Assembly (NCBI RefSeq): GCF_000002515.2
Contig: NC_006038.1
Coordinates: 1,256,835-1,320,834, forward strand
Reading direction: 5' to 3'
DNA from: Kluyveromyces lactis
Taxonomy: Eukaryota > Ascomycota > Saccharomycetes > Saccharomycetales > Saccharomycetaceae
Length of the DNA: 64,000 nt
The notes beneath the pieces were generated by a model. The model searched no databases. It was not told the DNA's origin and saw only the letters and a list, made by a program, of their open reading frames with translations. Position numbers and translations under genes: made by a program. Positions 31,897 through 42,594 of the stretch are shown one piece after another. Within the stretch, counting starts at the first letter, position 1. Each line of letters opens with the position of its first letter.

Positions 31897-32190
31897 TTCA
31901 TTAAATACTCTCTCTGTCACAGATCGGCCAGAAATTAAATGTCGTATCTTTGTAAATAATTCACGGTCTACTGATGCCAGCCCTTTTTTTTCACAAGTCC
32001 AGATGAATATTTACAGTCTGGTTTCTAGATGACAACCTATATAGATCAAACTGTATTCCTTAATAAGAATATTTTCGTTTCAGTATAAACGTTCAATCAA
32101 TCAATGATTATATTTATGAAATAACAAAAAACTAGCATAACCTGATTAGAATACTTTAATCAAAGACAAGCGTACCCTCAGGACAATTAT

Positions 32191-33906
32191 TTAAACAATA
32201 AAGTACCAGACTTTCTCCATGAAGTTTCTAGGAACAGGAATGACATCATTTCTTTCTTCCTCATCGGCAATGTCGATTTTTGGCAATATTTCGACTTCAA
32301 TCTCTTTGAAGTCTCTAAAAGTCCATTGTTTGTAATAGAATGAACCAACCAAGTACAAGAAGATAACAAAACCAATTGTAACATAGGATGCAAAGAAGTC
32401 ACTGACGTTCCAATTTCCCTTAACAAAGACTGCATAACCGTTTGTCAAACTTAGAATGAAGAAGAATCCACAGGTGAGGTAAGCTAGTGGCACCTGGAAA
32501 GGACGTCTGAATGGAACTCTATCATTCAAATCCAACGCATTAATGACTTTTCTAAATCTGATGTATGTCATAGAGACAAAAATCCAACTCACGAACCCAG
32601 AGATAGTTGCGATGTTAGATAACCAGTTAAACACAACAGAAGCAGATTTGGAACAGTTCAAGTATGCGAGGAAAGAGAATAAACTAGCAAGTCCGGTACT
32701 GTAGTATGGAGTACCGAATCTGTTGACTTTAGCGAAAATCTTTGGCGCATCACCTCTCAAAGCCATGGAATATAAGGTTCTCGAGGAACCATATAGTAAT
32801 CCTGTACCACAGGAGTAAGCACTGGTTAAGATACAAGCGTTGATGATATGTGGAAGGATCTTAATCCCCGCCTCTTGGATTCCAATAACAAAAGGAGAAG
32901 CAGCAGCATCAGATTTTCCACTTTGAATAGCGTTGATCAATCTATCGTTGTTGAAACCGACGATCACACCAACGACTAATGTGCCTACAATGTAGAAGAT
33001 AGCCAAACGGTAAATAAATCTTTGACATGCCTTTGGCATGTTCCTTCTTGGTGCGATACATTCTGCGGAACACGAAGTCACTGTCTCTGGAACCAAAACG
33101 AACGAGAACCCACTCTTGATAATAGCAGTCCAAACGGCCAAAAATCTACCCGTATTCCCCTCAGCCAAATGTGGGTTGAAAGCACCTGGGTTCTTCCAAT
33201 AGTGGAAACCCAAGACGTGGTCTTGGGCTGGACCACCACCGAAGAAAATGACAATACCAACAATGATAAGACCAACGATGGTTAAGATCTTGATAGATGA
33301 AACCCAGAACTCAGATTCACCAAACACCTTCACTGGCAGCATTGTTAGAAGAATAGAAACAACGATAAATATGGAGATGAAGATGGCGGAGTTAGCATCG
33401 GTCCAATATTGAACTAACAATGCACAAGCAGTAATTTCGGCTGGTACAATCATGGCCATGGCATAAAATAGATTCCAACCACACATAAATGATATTGGAG
33501 AATTCAAATAGGTCTTAGCCAACGAGTACAAGGACGCTTCACCAGGAAGTGGAATCAAACAAACCATCTCGGTCATTTGGTTCATGATACTCCAAACAAA
33601 GAAGGAAATGATAATATAAGCAATAAGTAATGGTGCCGGTCCACAGACACTCAAGGCACCACCAGAACCGATGAATAAACCAGTACCGATTGCACTACCT
33701 AAAGCAATCAATTGGATATGTCTTGTTTTTAGCCCTCTAACGATTTTTTGTGGGGGTTTGAAGTTCTCGATATCGGAGTACGATCCTTGGTCTGAATCTC
33801 CAATGACATCGTTAACTGAAGAAAAGGCCTGTTCCTTGATTCTATTCGATATGTACGGCGAAAGAGAAATGGAGGCTTGTTGGGATAGCTCTAATTTCTT
33901 AGACAT
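32191..33906 (-). CDS. Amino-acid permease of the yeast AAP family (Put4-like)
   Basis: This is a plasma-membrane amino acid/proton symporter. The 571-aa protein has about 65 polar N-terminal residues and then the AAP entry motif RGLKTRHIQLIALGSAIGTGLFIGSGG. About 12 hydrophobic helices follow, with the conserved loop SVxIxGxE-equivalent VPETVTSCSAECIAPRRNMPKAC and YGSSRTLYSMALRGDAPKIF. A cytosolic tail ends KVWYFIV. The overall pattern is closest to Put4-like proline/GABA permeases, but substrate cannot be fixed from sequence. A GATAAG site at 34187-34192, about 280 bp upstream, would fit nitrogen catabolite control. The ATG at 33906 is clear. Confidence 0.85.
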   Translation of the reverse strand: MSKKLELSQQASISLSPYISNRIKEQAFSSVNDVIGDSDQGSYSDIENFKPPQKIVRGLKTRHIQLIALGSAIGTGLFIGSGGALSVCGPAPLLIAYIIISFFVWSIMNQMTEMVCLIPLPGEASLYSLAKTYLNSPISFMCGWNLFYAMAMIVPAEITACALLVQYWTDANSAIFISIFIVVSILLTMLPVKVFGESEFWVSSIKILTIVGLIIVGIVIFFGGGPAQDHVLGFHYWKNPGAFNPHLAEGNTGRFLAVWTAIIKSGFSFVLVPETVTSCSAECIAPRRNMPKACQRFIYRLAIFYIVGTLVVGVIVGFNNDRLINAIQSGKSDAAASPFVIGIQEAGIKILPHIINACILTSAYSCGTGLLYGSSRTLYSMALRGDAPKIFAKVNRFGTPYYSTGLASLFSFLAYLNCSKSASVVFNWLSNIATISGFVSWIFVSMTYIRFRKVINALDLNDRVPFRRPFQVPLAYLTCGFFFILSLTNGYAVFVKGNWNVSDFFASYVTIGFVIFLYLVGSFYYKQWTFRDFKEIEVEILPKIDIADEEERNDVIPVPRNFMEKVWYFIV

Positions 33907-35116
33907 GGTGTATAGGGTATGTTATGTTCTTTTGAACTTCAAAATCTTCCCTTGGTTATGTAAATGAACACTTTACTAGAGTTTGTCCTTAATGGATTCA
34001 GCAGTGATATCTTTTAGTGATGCCGCAACGGAAGCACTAATCTAGATTGTAAGATATTTAACAACTAGATCATCAGTTGCTAATAACATAACTCTGTAGT
34101 GTTCATCACAGCTTCTTATATACGTTTTGATTTCCTATGATAGAAGACTCAATTGGTGTTCAAAACCCTGTATGCGTTTTGAAATTGATAAGTGGATATA
34201 GATAAAGGAAGAACATAAGTGCATTTCCCTGACGTCAAACAGATCTTTAGATCCTAATCAACATTCAAGGGATTAATCTTAGATATCCATTATCCTAATC
34301 TTCGTCATAACTTAAAGCAGAACAAAATCTGACCAACTCTAACTGGTATTCCTTTAGAGCTGCAACTGTAATTTCCCCATTCTATCCACGCCAGCAGCTG
34401 TCCTGGCCGATAACCTGATCTTGCCATGCACAAAGAGAAAAGAAATCAATATTGGGAACAGTTACGGCAACTCATAATCAAAAATCCCCAAACAACGCCT
34501 GCGTAATCTAGCATATCTCAACGGCCAAACTACCTACCCTTAATTCTCATCAAAGCGGGCAGCGCTTTCCTCCCCCAATGGATAAAGCTAAGTCCATTTC
34601 CACATACTGCATTCGGTTTGTTAAGCAGTGTCCTCTCATTTTGCAACCAACTGGACAACTGGACAACTGGATTAAATCAAAAAATCAAACTTCTGCCTTT
34701 CTGCGCTTCTGCGCTACTATAACTGCTAGTAACGAAAATCTGTCTTTAGATATCGGAAGCTTAATCTGTAATCATCATAGAACTGATTAAGTTGATGCAA
34801 TTTAAACCACTTTCCCGAAAAGGAAGGTCGGAAAATAATGTGTAAAACGTTAAGTAACCAAACTCTACCAATGTTCCGAGAGGAATCATAATGAATCAGA
34901 GTGTTGCGTCTCTCTGAACAATCCTACTCGGTGATAATGTAATGACCTTTAAACTTGCAGTTGTATTTTATCGGTATCTGGTAGTAAAGACAGGTAACGG
35001 AAGAAGTGTTGATACAAAAGATATGTAAAAATATGTAAATACATCAGCCACACATACCAGTTACTATGTTTGGACAGAAAACTGGTTACATGTAGATCTT
35101 CTCTGTTCCTCTGCAT
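33907..35116. other. Upstream region of the amino-acid permease
   Basis: This 1.2-kb intergenic stretch between two minus-strand genes contains the permease promoter. GATAAG is at 34187-34192 and a second GATAA follows within 15 bp, typical of paired nitrogen-GATA sites. I see no ORF with recognisable content. Confidence 0.45.
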
Positions 35117-36049
35117 TCACTCAAAGATTGCGAATGGAGAGAAGTCTGGAGCCACGTATCTTTTGGCTCCCACTGATTCAGTCAACTTGTTAATCTTTTC
35201 TAAGTCTTCAGTAGAAAGATCCAAGAGCTTTAGATTAGTCTTGATTCTTTGTGGGTTAACAGATTTAGGTAGAACAACGTAGCCACGAGAAGCACCCCAA
35301 CTGATTAGGATGTTAGCTGGCTCTGCGTTGTATTTGGATGCGATTCCCTCGATGGTAGGGTCGGTTAGAATGGTAGATGAGGAAGATCCTAGTGGGGAGT
35401 AGGCTTCGATCAAGATACCCTTGGACTTGCAGTAATCAATCAATTCCGTTTGTGGTAGTTGAGGATGGATTTCGATTTGATTAGCAGCTGGAACTATGAA
35501 GTCTGGGTTGGCTGCCAACAAGGCTTCGATGTTCTTAATAGAAAAGTTGGAAACACCAATGGCCTTGGTCTTGCCGGATTTTGGCAGATGTTGCATCTTT
35601 TCCCAGGTTTTGATGAAATTCCATTCTTCGATGTCAATGTCGATCTTTCCATCAGCAGTTCTTGGGAAAGTTAGGTAGTTACCGTCAGTGATAGAACTGG
35701 CATTCAAAGGAACTGGCCAGTGAATCAAGTAGAGGTCGACGTAGTCCAACCCCAATCTTTGCAAAGAGAGATCAAGAGCTGCCTCTGGATCTCTTTGTTG
35801 GGTACCCCACAACTTGGTGGTAACAAAGATTTCTTCTCTTGGTACACCAGAGTCTCTGATACCTTTGCCAACAGCTTCTTCGTTTCCGTAGATAGCTGCA
35901 GTGTCAATGTGTCTGTACCCATTTTGCAACGCTGATACAACAGCGTTGTAAGCATCTTCTTCAGGTGATTTCCAGGTACCTAACCCAACAACAGGGATGG
36001 AGGCTCCAGTGTTCAATTTCAATGATGGCGATTCGTTGCTAGTAGACAT
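35117..36049 (-). CDS. Aldo-keto reductase (Gcy1/Ypr1-like)
   Basis: This is an NADPH-dependent cytosolic carbonyl reductase. The 310-aa protein has the complete AKR tetrad: Asp49 and Tyr54 (HIDTAAIYGNE), Lys79 (VTTKLW) and His110 (LIHWP). The AKR signatures GVSNFS and VVLPKSVNPQRI are also present. It is similar throughout to S. cerevisiae Gcy1 and Ypr1 (312 aa), which reduce glycerone/DL-glyceraldehyde and short aldehydes. Which of the two is the counterpart cannot be told. It is followed on the same strand by the permease gene and preceded by a class III aminotransferase. The ATG at 36049 fits. Confidence 0.9.
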   Translation of the reverse strand: MSTSNESPSLKLNTGASIPVVGLGTWKSPEEDAYNAVVSALQNGYRHIDTAAIYGNEEAVGKGIRDSGVPREEIFVTTKLWGTQQRDPEAALDLSLQRLGLDYVDLYLIHWPVPLNASSITDGNYLTFPRTADGKIDIDIEEWNFIKTWEKMQHLPKSGKTKAIGVSNFSIKNIEALLAANPDFIVPAANQIEIHPQLPQTELIDYCKSKGILIEAYSPLGSSSSTILTDPTIEGIASKYNAEPANILISWGASRGYVVLPKSVNPQRIKTNLKLLDLSTEDLEKINKLTESVGAKRYVAPDFSPFAIFE

Positions 36050-36733
36050 CTTTATTCTATTACCGTTATGGTCAATTCTTCTTGTAACTTATTGTTGAAA
36101 GTTCAGTATAATCTTTAATGGATGATAGTCCAATTGAGAAAAGATTACTTCTGCATCTCTCTATTTCTTACTTCGTTCCTTTTATAGTCCCTCACCTTAA
36201 AAGCTTTAGAATCGCGAATTTTAACGAAAGGTTATAGGAGAAAGCACGTAATGGACCTCACCTGTCCGCAGTTGCTATCTTGGTGAATAATTTTTCGACT
36301 TACCTTAAAAATGCCTCTTCTCTTATCTCCTACAAGGTATACTAACCGGAAGTTCGCTTATATAATTCTTTGGCAACACGAGTCTCGAAGGGCTGTAAGA
36401 CACGGCAGAACTACGGATTATGGCTGCATTTGAGACAAACCTTTTCAAGATAGCTGAATTGCAGGAAGGGTTATGAAATGTTTGGTAGCACACAGCATTA
36501 CAGATGCACGGGTGAATGAAGTGTAGAGTGTGGAGTGTAGAGGCGAAGAAGTCACGTGATTCTATGGAATTTAAGCAGAAACAGTTCCTTCTCTTGGAAC
36601 ATGATAGTAATTTATTTATTAGATATAGAGACCTGTCTGTATAATTTACATAAACTCAGTCGAGCCAACGATTATTATCTCTCTGTGATAATATCAGTAT
36701 GGATTCGAAAAAAGCTGAACTCATCATGCGCAA
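36050..36733. other. Upstream region of the aldo-keto reductase
   Basis: This 684-bp region lies between two minus-strand genes and contains the reductase promoter and the 3' end of the aminotransferase. I see nothing else. Confidence 0.4.
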
Positions 36734-38149
36734 TTAGATTGAACCTTCTTCCTTTAAGGTCTTGCTCAATTCAGTGACAGATTTGACAACCTTTTCAACA
36801 ATTTCGTTAACGTCATCTTCTGTGATGATGAAAGATGGTGCCAACAAGATACGGTCGCTGCAGCTAGCGGTTGGAGTGACACCCATGGCCATCACGTTCA
36901 ACCCGTTTTGGAAACACAATTCCTTGACTCTACCAGCGATGTCTTGGGATGGTTCGAAAGGCTTTTTGGTGTCTCTGTCAGCGACAAATTCGACAGACCA
37001 GAATCCACCGACACCTCTAACATCACCAGCAATGTTGTCTTCAGATAGCAAAGCATCCTTTAGCTTTTCACCCATGAGGTTACCCATCTTGAAAACATTG
37101 GCAGTCAAGTTTTCTCTCTGAATCTTTTCTTGGATACCCAAGGCAACAGCACAGTTGAAGGCATGAGAAGCGTATGTGTGCCCTCCAACAACGGTACCAG
37201 ATCCTTGCAAGTAGGCGTCTCTGATCTTTGGACCGATCAAGACACCAGCAATGGTAACGTAACCAGAGCCCAAGGTCTTACCGACTGTTTGGATATCTGG
37301 AGCATCTTCTGGTGCCAAGAAGTTTTCCCAGCAGTTCAACTTACCGTTAGGGTTGCATCTACCGGTACCACACATGACTTCGTCAAGGTAGAAAATGATG
37401 TCGTATTTGTTACACAAGTCTCTGATACCCTTCAAGTAACCCTTTGGTGGTGGAGTGGTACCCAAGGAGGAACCTGGCAAAGTTTCGACGATGACAGCAG
37501 CAACGGTGTCTGGATCTTCAGTGATGATCTTGTCTTCCAAGATCTTTAGCAAACGGTTGGCGTAGTCTTCTTCGGATTCCGACTTCAACTTGTTACGGTA
37601 TGTGTAAGCACTTGGCATTGACAAACAGATGTTCTTCTGGTCAATGAAGTAATCCTTGAATTTCTCGATTCTTGGGTTGTTAGAGATGGATTGAGCACCC
37701 AAAGTGAAACCATGGTAGGAGTCCTCTCTGGAGATCAACTTCAACTTCTTTGGAAGACCACGTTCTAAGTAGTATTGTCTGACGATTCTCAAAGCGTTTT
37801 CGTTACTTTCAGAACCAGAAGTACACCACAAGGCAGAGGCAAAGGCACCTTCTGGAGAGTTGTCGATGTAGAACTTGGCCAATTTTTCAGCATTCTTGTT
37901 GGAGATCAAGCATGGGTAAGAGTAAGTGGACTCAAGGGCAGCTTTGTTGATAATTTCAAGAGCTTCTTCGTCAGCCCAGCCAATAGCACCGACAGCAGCA
38001 CCAGTGATGGCATCCAAAATGTTCTTGTAAACCTTACCGTCTCTTTCGATGTCGATACGGACACCTTTACCACCAACAACCTGGGTACCAGTCTTATCGA
38101 TGGCAGCTTGGAAAACGTAAGATTGTTCTGGAGCAGCAGTAACGGTCAT
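36734..38149 (-). CDS. Class III PLP-dependent aminotransferase
   Basis: This is an omega/4-aminobutyrate-type aminotransferase of 471 aa. Residues 108-113 (WCTSGSES) form the phosphate-binding turn. SYHGFTLGAQS is the conserved YHG segment. FYLDEVMCGTGR (254-264) holds Asp256, which pairs with the PLP nitrogen. Lys291 in TVGKTLGSGY is the Schiff-base lysine. It is not Uga1 itself; it belongs to a class III branch resembling bacterial beta-alanine/taurine/polyamine transaminases. No mitochondrial presequence is evident. The substrate is unknown. An UGA3-like regulator gene lies immediately upstream on the same strand, and a permease and reductase lie downstream. The strong codon bias suggests good expression. 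Confidence 0.88.
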   Translation of the reverse strand: MTVTAAPEQSYVFQAAIDKTGTQVVGGKGVRIDIERDGKVYKNILDAITGAAVGAIGWADEEALEIINKAALESTYSYPCLISNKNAEKLAKFYIDNSPEGAFASALWCTSGSESNENALRIVRQYYLERGLPKKLKLISREDSYHGFTLGAQSISNNPRIEKFKDYFIDQKNICLSMPSAYTYRNKLKSESEEDYANRLLKILEDKIITEDPDTVAAVIVETLPGSSLGTTPPPKGYLKGIRDLCNKYDIIFYLDEVMCGTGRCNPNGKLNCWENFLAPEDAPDIQTVGKTLGSGYVTIAGVLIGPKIRDAYLQGSGTVVGGHTYASHAFNCAVALGIQEKIQRENLTANVFKMGNLMGEKLKDALLSEDNIAGDVRGVGGFWSVEFVADRDTKKPFEPSQDIAGRVKELCFQNGLNVMAMGVTPTASCSDRILLAPSFIITEDDVNEIVEKVVKSVTELSKTLKEEGSI

Positions 38150-39428
38150 TGAAATTATATGTATTTTCTGTGGAAATTTTAATCGTTAAGGTAACTTCAC
38201 TAGTGATGCACTTAGCCAGAGTTAACTATGCGATTGATGTTTGATGCTTCTTTTGCAAACAAGATACTATTACTATTAACTTATACACTACATTCCGTTC
38301 CAAAACTCTGGGATAACTTGTCCTTTTCAACAGCACCTTATATACCTTTTCAAATACTCATTATAACTCTTGCGCTGACGTGAAACGTTAGTTGTCACTT
38401 ACTATATGCGACGAATTACTAGATCATGTTTTACCTACTTTTGGCTCTAACACTATTTTCCTATCAGCATTCACTTACTACATTGAAAGAAAGTACTCAT
38501 CGGCAACTAGTGAATCTCTGCATTCAAGTAATAAAGCTGATGCTTACTATGATAGCCGAGCTGCTATCCTATTCCGTAGTCCTTATCGATAGAAAATGAA
38601 TATTCATCCCTCATCGTTACCTTAATCCTAGTGGGTTTCTCGCATCGGAAATGGTTACGGTATCTCGACTTTCTTCTTTGGGAATTTTGCAACCATTATG
38701 AATCGGATTCCTGATAACCACAACTCGGTGTAAGACAAAATCATTACAGGAATAACTAGTAAATTCTTCGTGGAAGTGCTATCGGAGCTCTTTCAATGTG
38801 TATCACTAGTGGTATGCGGCGGCGCTCGACTCCCTTGGGATAATAAATTTGACAGGGGGTACCCTTTGAGTTGAGTTCTGTATGAGTCTGCTTCAGGGCA
38901 TCTATCACGTGACATCGGCTTTATCTATTGATGATCGATCAACATAGTATACTGATCAGGATTCGGGACGAAACGAAACAGGTCAGACGCATATCCGATT
39001 GTCTGGTACTCAGCAGGACTGATTGAACAAGGTAACCAGATGGTCGTTGAGGGAGGCGATAGTGCTTTGAAAGAAAAAGTTGGTTGATGTCCGAGTAAAA
39101 CTAGTATAGGTGTCACTTTGATCGGATCTTTCCGGACACAGTTATATTAAGATAAGAGACTACAATAGCGGCTAGTATGTAGCTCATACAAACGGCCAGC
39201 ACATTTAATCTTAGAAAAAAACAGAAATTACTTCAGCAGCCGAACGCTTTGCATATTTGGCCATGTAACTTTACCTACTGAATAGACATTTAAATGTCAA
39301 TTATGACATTTAATTGTTAAAATACCGAATGGACCCTCTCCGCGAACGATGATGCATGATGAACTTGTGTATAAGATGAGTTGAATATTTATTTGAATGT
39401 TTGAATTATGTAATAAAGTACGTTCACT
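38150..39428. other. Aminotransferase upstream region
   Basis: This 1.28-kb intergenic region has no supported CDS. It contains a GCGGCGGCGC element near 38817-38826 and a single GGGGTACCC palindrome (CAGGGGGTACCCTTTG) at about 38854-38869 that resembles the palindromes at 27 kb. Several LTR-free AT-rich segments follow. Confidence 0.4.
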
Positions 39429-41291
39429 TCAAATGGCGAAGCATATGTGTTGTTTCTTTGTCTTTAGAACTTCCCACCAAGTCTTCTTTGTTGCCCAGCA
39501 CTCTTCCATAACTTTTTTCGCCATGACAGCACCAGATATGCCGCTCTTACAGAGGCTGTGGAGATGCTTTAAATATATCGGTCTTAGATGGACTAGTGAA
39601 TCGTCGATTAGTTCACAACCGCAACAAAAGATACAAAGTAAGAGGCACGACTGTGCCGGAGAATCTAACGGTACTTTTTCGCTGAACAACGAGGTAATTC
39701 TAATTAACAATTCTTTTATTAGCCGGGTATCTTGTGGTAGGTTCATCACCCGACGTCTTAGAATTAGTAACCCGGTCAGACCGAAGATCAGGTTGGTGGA
39801 GCGTAAAAACTGGTACATCTGGATCCTTTTTTTCACATCATTAGAAGGACTATTATGTTGTTGTTTTCTAATGATAGCATCTCTTTCTTTTTCAGAGTTC
39901 ACCAGATAGCTTGAGATCACATAATCTAGCTCTATAGCGTTGGATAAAAGAGTCTCCATTTCCGATGCCGAATCGATCTTTGCCTTGTCGAAAACCATTT
40001 GAGATACTTTCGCGAGATACGAAAGTACAGCTGGCTCCATTCCACTGGTATACTGTATGTCGCGTAGTTCTTCTCGAGCCAAAAGATTCTTTTCACTGGA
40101 AGGACAGAAATCAAAATCAAGCTGCTGGAAGATCTCCGCTTGCGGAGTTGGATCGGGAGAAGATAACAAGCTGATCACGTTCAAATACATGAACCACCTG
40201 GTCAAAAAGCTTTCTCTATCCTCCTCACAACTGTAAGATATCTTCTTCTTCCTCTTGGGGCCCGTAGATTTACTCTTTAGCTTCTCCAATATGATACCCT
40301 TCGCTCCATACAGATGCGTCTTCCATCTGCACTGTTTCTGATCGAAGAAAATGTCAATCGAGGCAAGAATCAAAATACATGCTAAGGTAACAGTACTGAA
40401 TCTTTCCGTCGTGTCAAGCAGTTTGTGCTGGAGTTCCAATAGACTTTCATCGAACATCCGTTGCACCAACCTGTTCGGATACGTTTTAGATACCAATGAG
40501 TCTTCAATCGGTAAAAAATCGTCACTTTCGTCATTGTACCCTAGATGTTTCCTGTGTTGGCCTGCCAACACAGCCAATAATTTGAGCACCGTCTTGTTTT
40601 CCATAGCCATTTGCGGGAGAGTAGTACCAAACGGATTGAATATCGTCCCACCATTAGAGACTATAAACAGCTGGGAAGTCTCACGCACATAAAACGTGAA
40701 AAGTTCAGTTAAACTGTTACTTCCAAAGATGTCAAACGGTGAAGTAAGTATATCAAGCCTTGGATCATACTCCTTAGAAAAGAAATCCAATGCAGTTGAA
40801 TTTGCAGAAGAAATCTCTAACATATCTTTATTCAACTCTTGTTCATCAATTTCGAGGTCCGGAGAAGACACAACAGGAAGTTCCAGAGGCAACGGCTCTT
40901 CCTGCAATTTTACATCATTTTTCTTAACTGCTTGTCTCCTCTTCTTAGGCTTGAAAAGAGATCCCTCATTCACCACTATAAGCTCTTTAATATTCATATT
41001 ACCACTAGTGGCAGCACTGCTTGTATTCTTGGCTACCAGTATACCGTTAACCATCATTGTGTTTTCTGGTATACTGATCACCTTATTCTTGTCCTTATAC
41101 GGACGTCCACCCCATTTCAGAGTTAACGTTTTCTTCCCACTACCTTTACCCTTAACGATCCCTGAGTTTTTACTCTCACGGCCCATTCGTTTGCTGATTG
41201 TCAGTGTAGTGCAGTTATCCATAGCCGACGTATATACACTACTCAGCATCGGAGACTGTCGTATTGTTAAACAATGAGACAGCAGTGGCAT
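39429..41291 (-). CDS. UGA3/LYS14-like fungal transcription regulator without a zinc cluster
   Basis: The 620-aa protein has the long helical middle and C-terminal region typical of the Fungal_trans_2 regulators (Uga3, Lys14, Arg81 type). It contains LTELFTFYVRETSQLFI, LLAVLAGQHRKHL and an acidic linker. Residues 53-66 (KTLTLKWGGRPYKD) correspond to the segment that normally follows the Zn2Cys6 DNA-binding cluster in this family. The preceding 52 residues contain only two cysteines, so the CX2CX6C cluster is absent. I looked upstream on the minus strand for a Cys-rich exon and found none. It could be a truncated gene, or a regulator acting without its own DNA-binding domain. The neighbouring aminotransferase is the obvious candidate target. 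Confidence 0.75.
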   Translation of the reverse strand: MPLLSHCLTIRQSPMLSSVYTSAMDNCTTLTISKRMGRESKNSGIVKGKGSGKKTLTLKWGGRPYKDKNKVISIPENTMMVNGILVAKNTSSAATSGNMNIKELIVVNEGSLFKPKKRRQAVKKNDVKLQEEPLPLELPVVSSPDLEIDEQELNKDMLEISSANSTALDFFSKEYDPRLDILTSPFDIFGSNSLTELFTFYVRETSQLFIVSNGGTIFNPFGTTLPQMAMENKTVLKLLAVLAGQHRKHLGYNDESDDFLPIEDSLVSKTYPNRLVQRMFDESLLELQHKLLDTTERFSTVTLACILILASIDIFFDQKQCRWKTHLYGAKGIILEKLKSKSTGPKRKKKISYSCEEDRESFLTRWFMYLNVISLLSSPDPTPQAEIFQQLDFDFCPSSEKNLLAREELRDIQYTSGMEPAVLSYLAKVSQMVFDKAKIDSASEMETLLSNAIELDYVISSYLVNSEKERDAIIRKQQHNSPSNDVKKRIQMYQFLRSTNLIFGLTGLLILRRRVMNLPQDTRLIKELLIRITSLFSEKVPLDSPAQSCLLLCIFCCGCELIDDSLVHLRPIYLKHLHSLCKSGISGAVMAKKVMEECWATKKTWWEVLKTKKQHICFAI

Positions 41292-42594
41292 AATTTAGTT
41301 TCCTGTTACAATCACCAACGTTACCTTGCTGCTTATAAGTTTCTTAAAAAAAAGTATCTGTCAATATTTTGTTATTCGTTATCTCTGATTTGGTCTTTAA
41401 TGTGGTCATGCTGACCATAGTTTATTCAAGAACCTAAACAGATTGATTACACATCACCACAAGGAAAACACGGGAATATCAACACATGTCTATCATCTAC
41501 AAAATCAATGCATCCCGGCTGCGGAAAGTAACGTATTTGTCGAAAAAGCCACTGGAATTTCGAAAGATTGATAGTTGAGATCACATCAATCCTTTATCTG
41601 CAGCTAGCAAAACTGTTCAGCCCTACATAATATGAAAAGGCAAACCAAACCAAAACAAGGACTTTTCGGATGTCTTTCAATCCCACGCTAATGTCACAAA
41701 CATTAACAACGTCTCTAAGGATCATATTCCCGTCTGTGATCCATTTTTCTCTCGAGCCAACTTTTTTACCTACAGGATCCCGGTGCTTGTCAGGGTTTCT
41801 CTATGTCTTATCTTATCAATTTTTCCGTTAGTTAAACTAAAAGTAAAATAAACGCAGTACATACAGTTTCATCAGCAACAATTCCACAAGGATGCGGACA
41901 AGCAGAAACACGAACAAGAAACCAACTGGGTCGTAACCATCTCTGTAAGTTCTGGCTGGAGTCCATGGGACATGCTTTCGTGTATGGCAGGGTTCCTTTT
42001 TTGATTTTGAAGTGCTATGCTGCAGATTAGTGAGATGCAACTTTTGTGTCTGCTTTCTTCCCAGATTTCGATCTCTCGACCTTCCTGATTGGGAATCTAT
42101 TCTAGTATTGATATCCAAGGCGCATGAAGAATCCGTTATGATCAAGTCGATCTTTTGGAATAGACTGTTTGGTGCCAGCTGGGGGAGGGGATACAAATGC
42201 TTAGTCTGGTACTTCATGATAACAGAGAATGTATTTTGAGTTGCAATTTTGGGATATCAGAATAAGGGGTTAGGTGGGATAGAATTTAAGACCAGTTTTG
42301 GAAATGCAGGATAATGAAGTTGCAAAGATTAGGTTAAGGTTTGTCAGTAATTGTTGAGTGACTGGTTGTTTGACGGATCTTGGTATCTTTCGTCTATGAT
42401 TTGAGATATTACGGTGATAAGATCTTGTAATCTGGTAAAATAAGAAGACGGACATCTTTCGGTATATATATATAGACGCATCGGCTTGGAACTGAAATAT
42501 AGCTCAGTTTGAATAATCCATGTTCCTTTTCTTGTCTTTTAGTTCTGTCCTTACAAACTCGCAACGACAACATCCTTGTCTATCGAAAAACTAA
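41292..42594. other. Divergent intergenic region between regulator and flavocytochrome gene
   Basis: This 1.3-kb region lies between divergent genes. A TATATATATATAGA box is present about 130 bp before the flavocytochrome ATG (42461-42474). Open frames on both strands at 41837-42239 overlap each other and have no recognisable features. Confidence 0.45.

Noticed and set aside
41837-42239. Overlapping ORFs on both strands before the flavocytochrome gene
   Set aside because: They overlap each other, have no family features, and sit in a divergent promoter.
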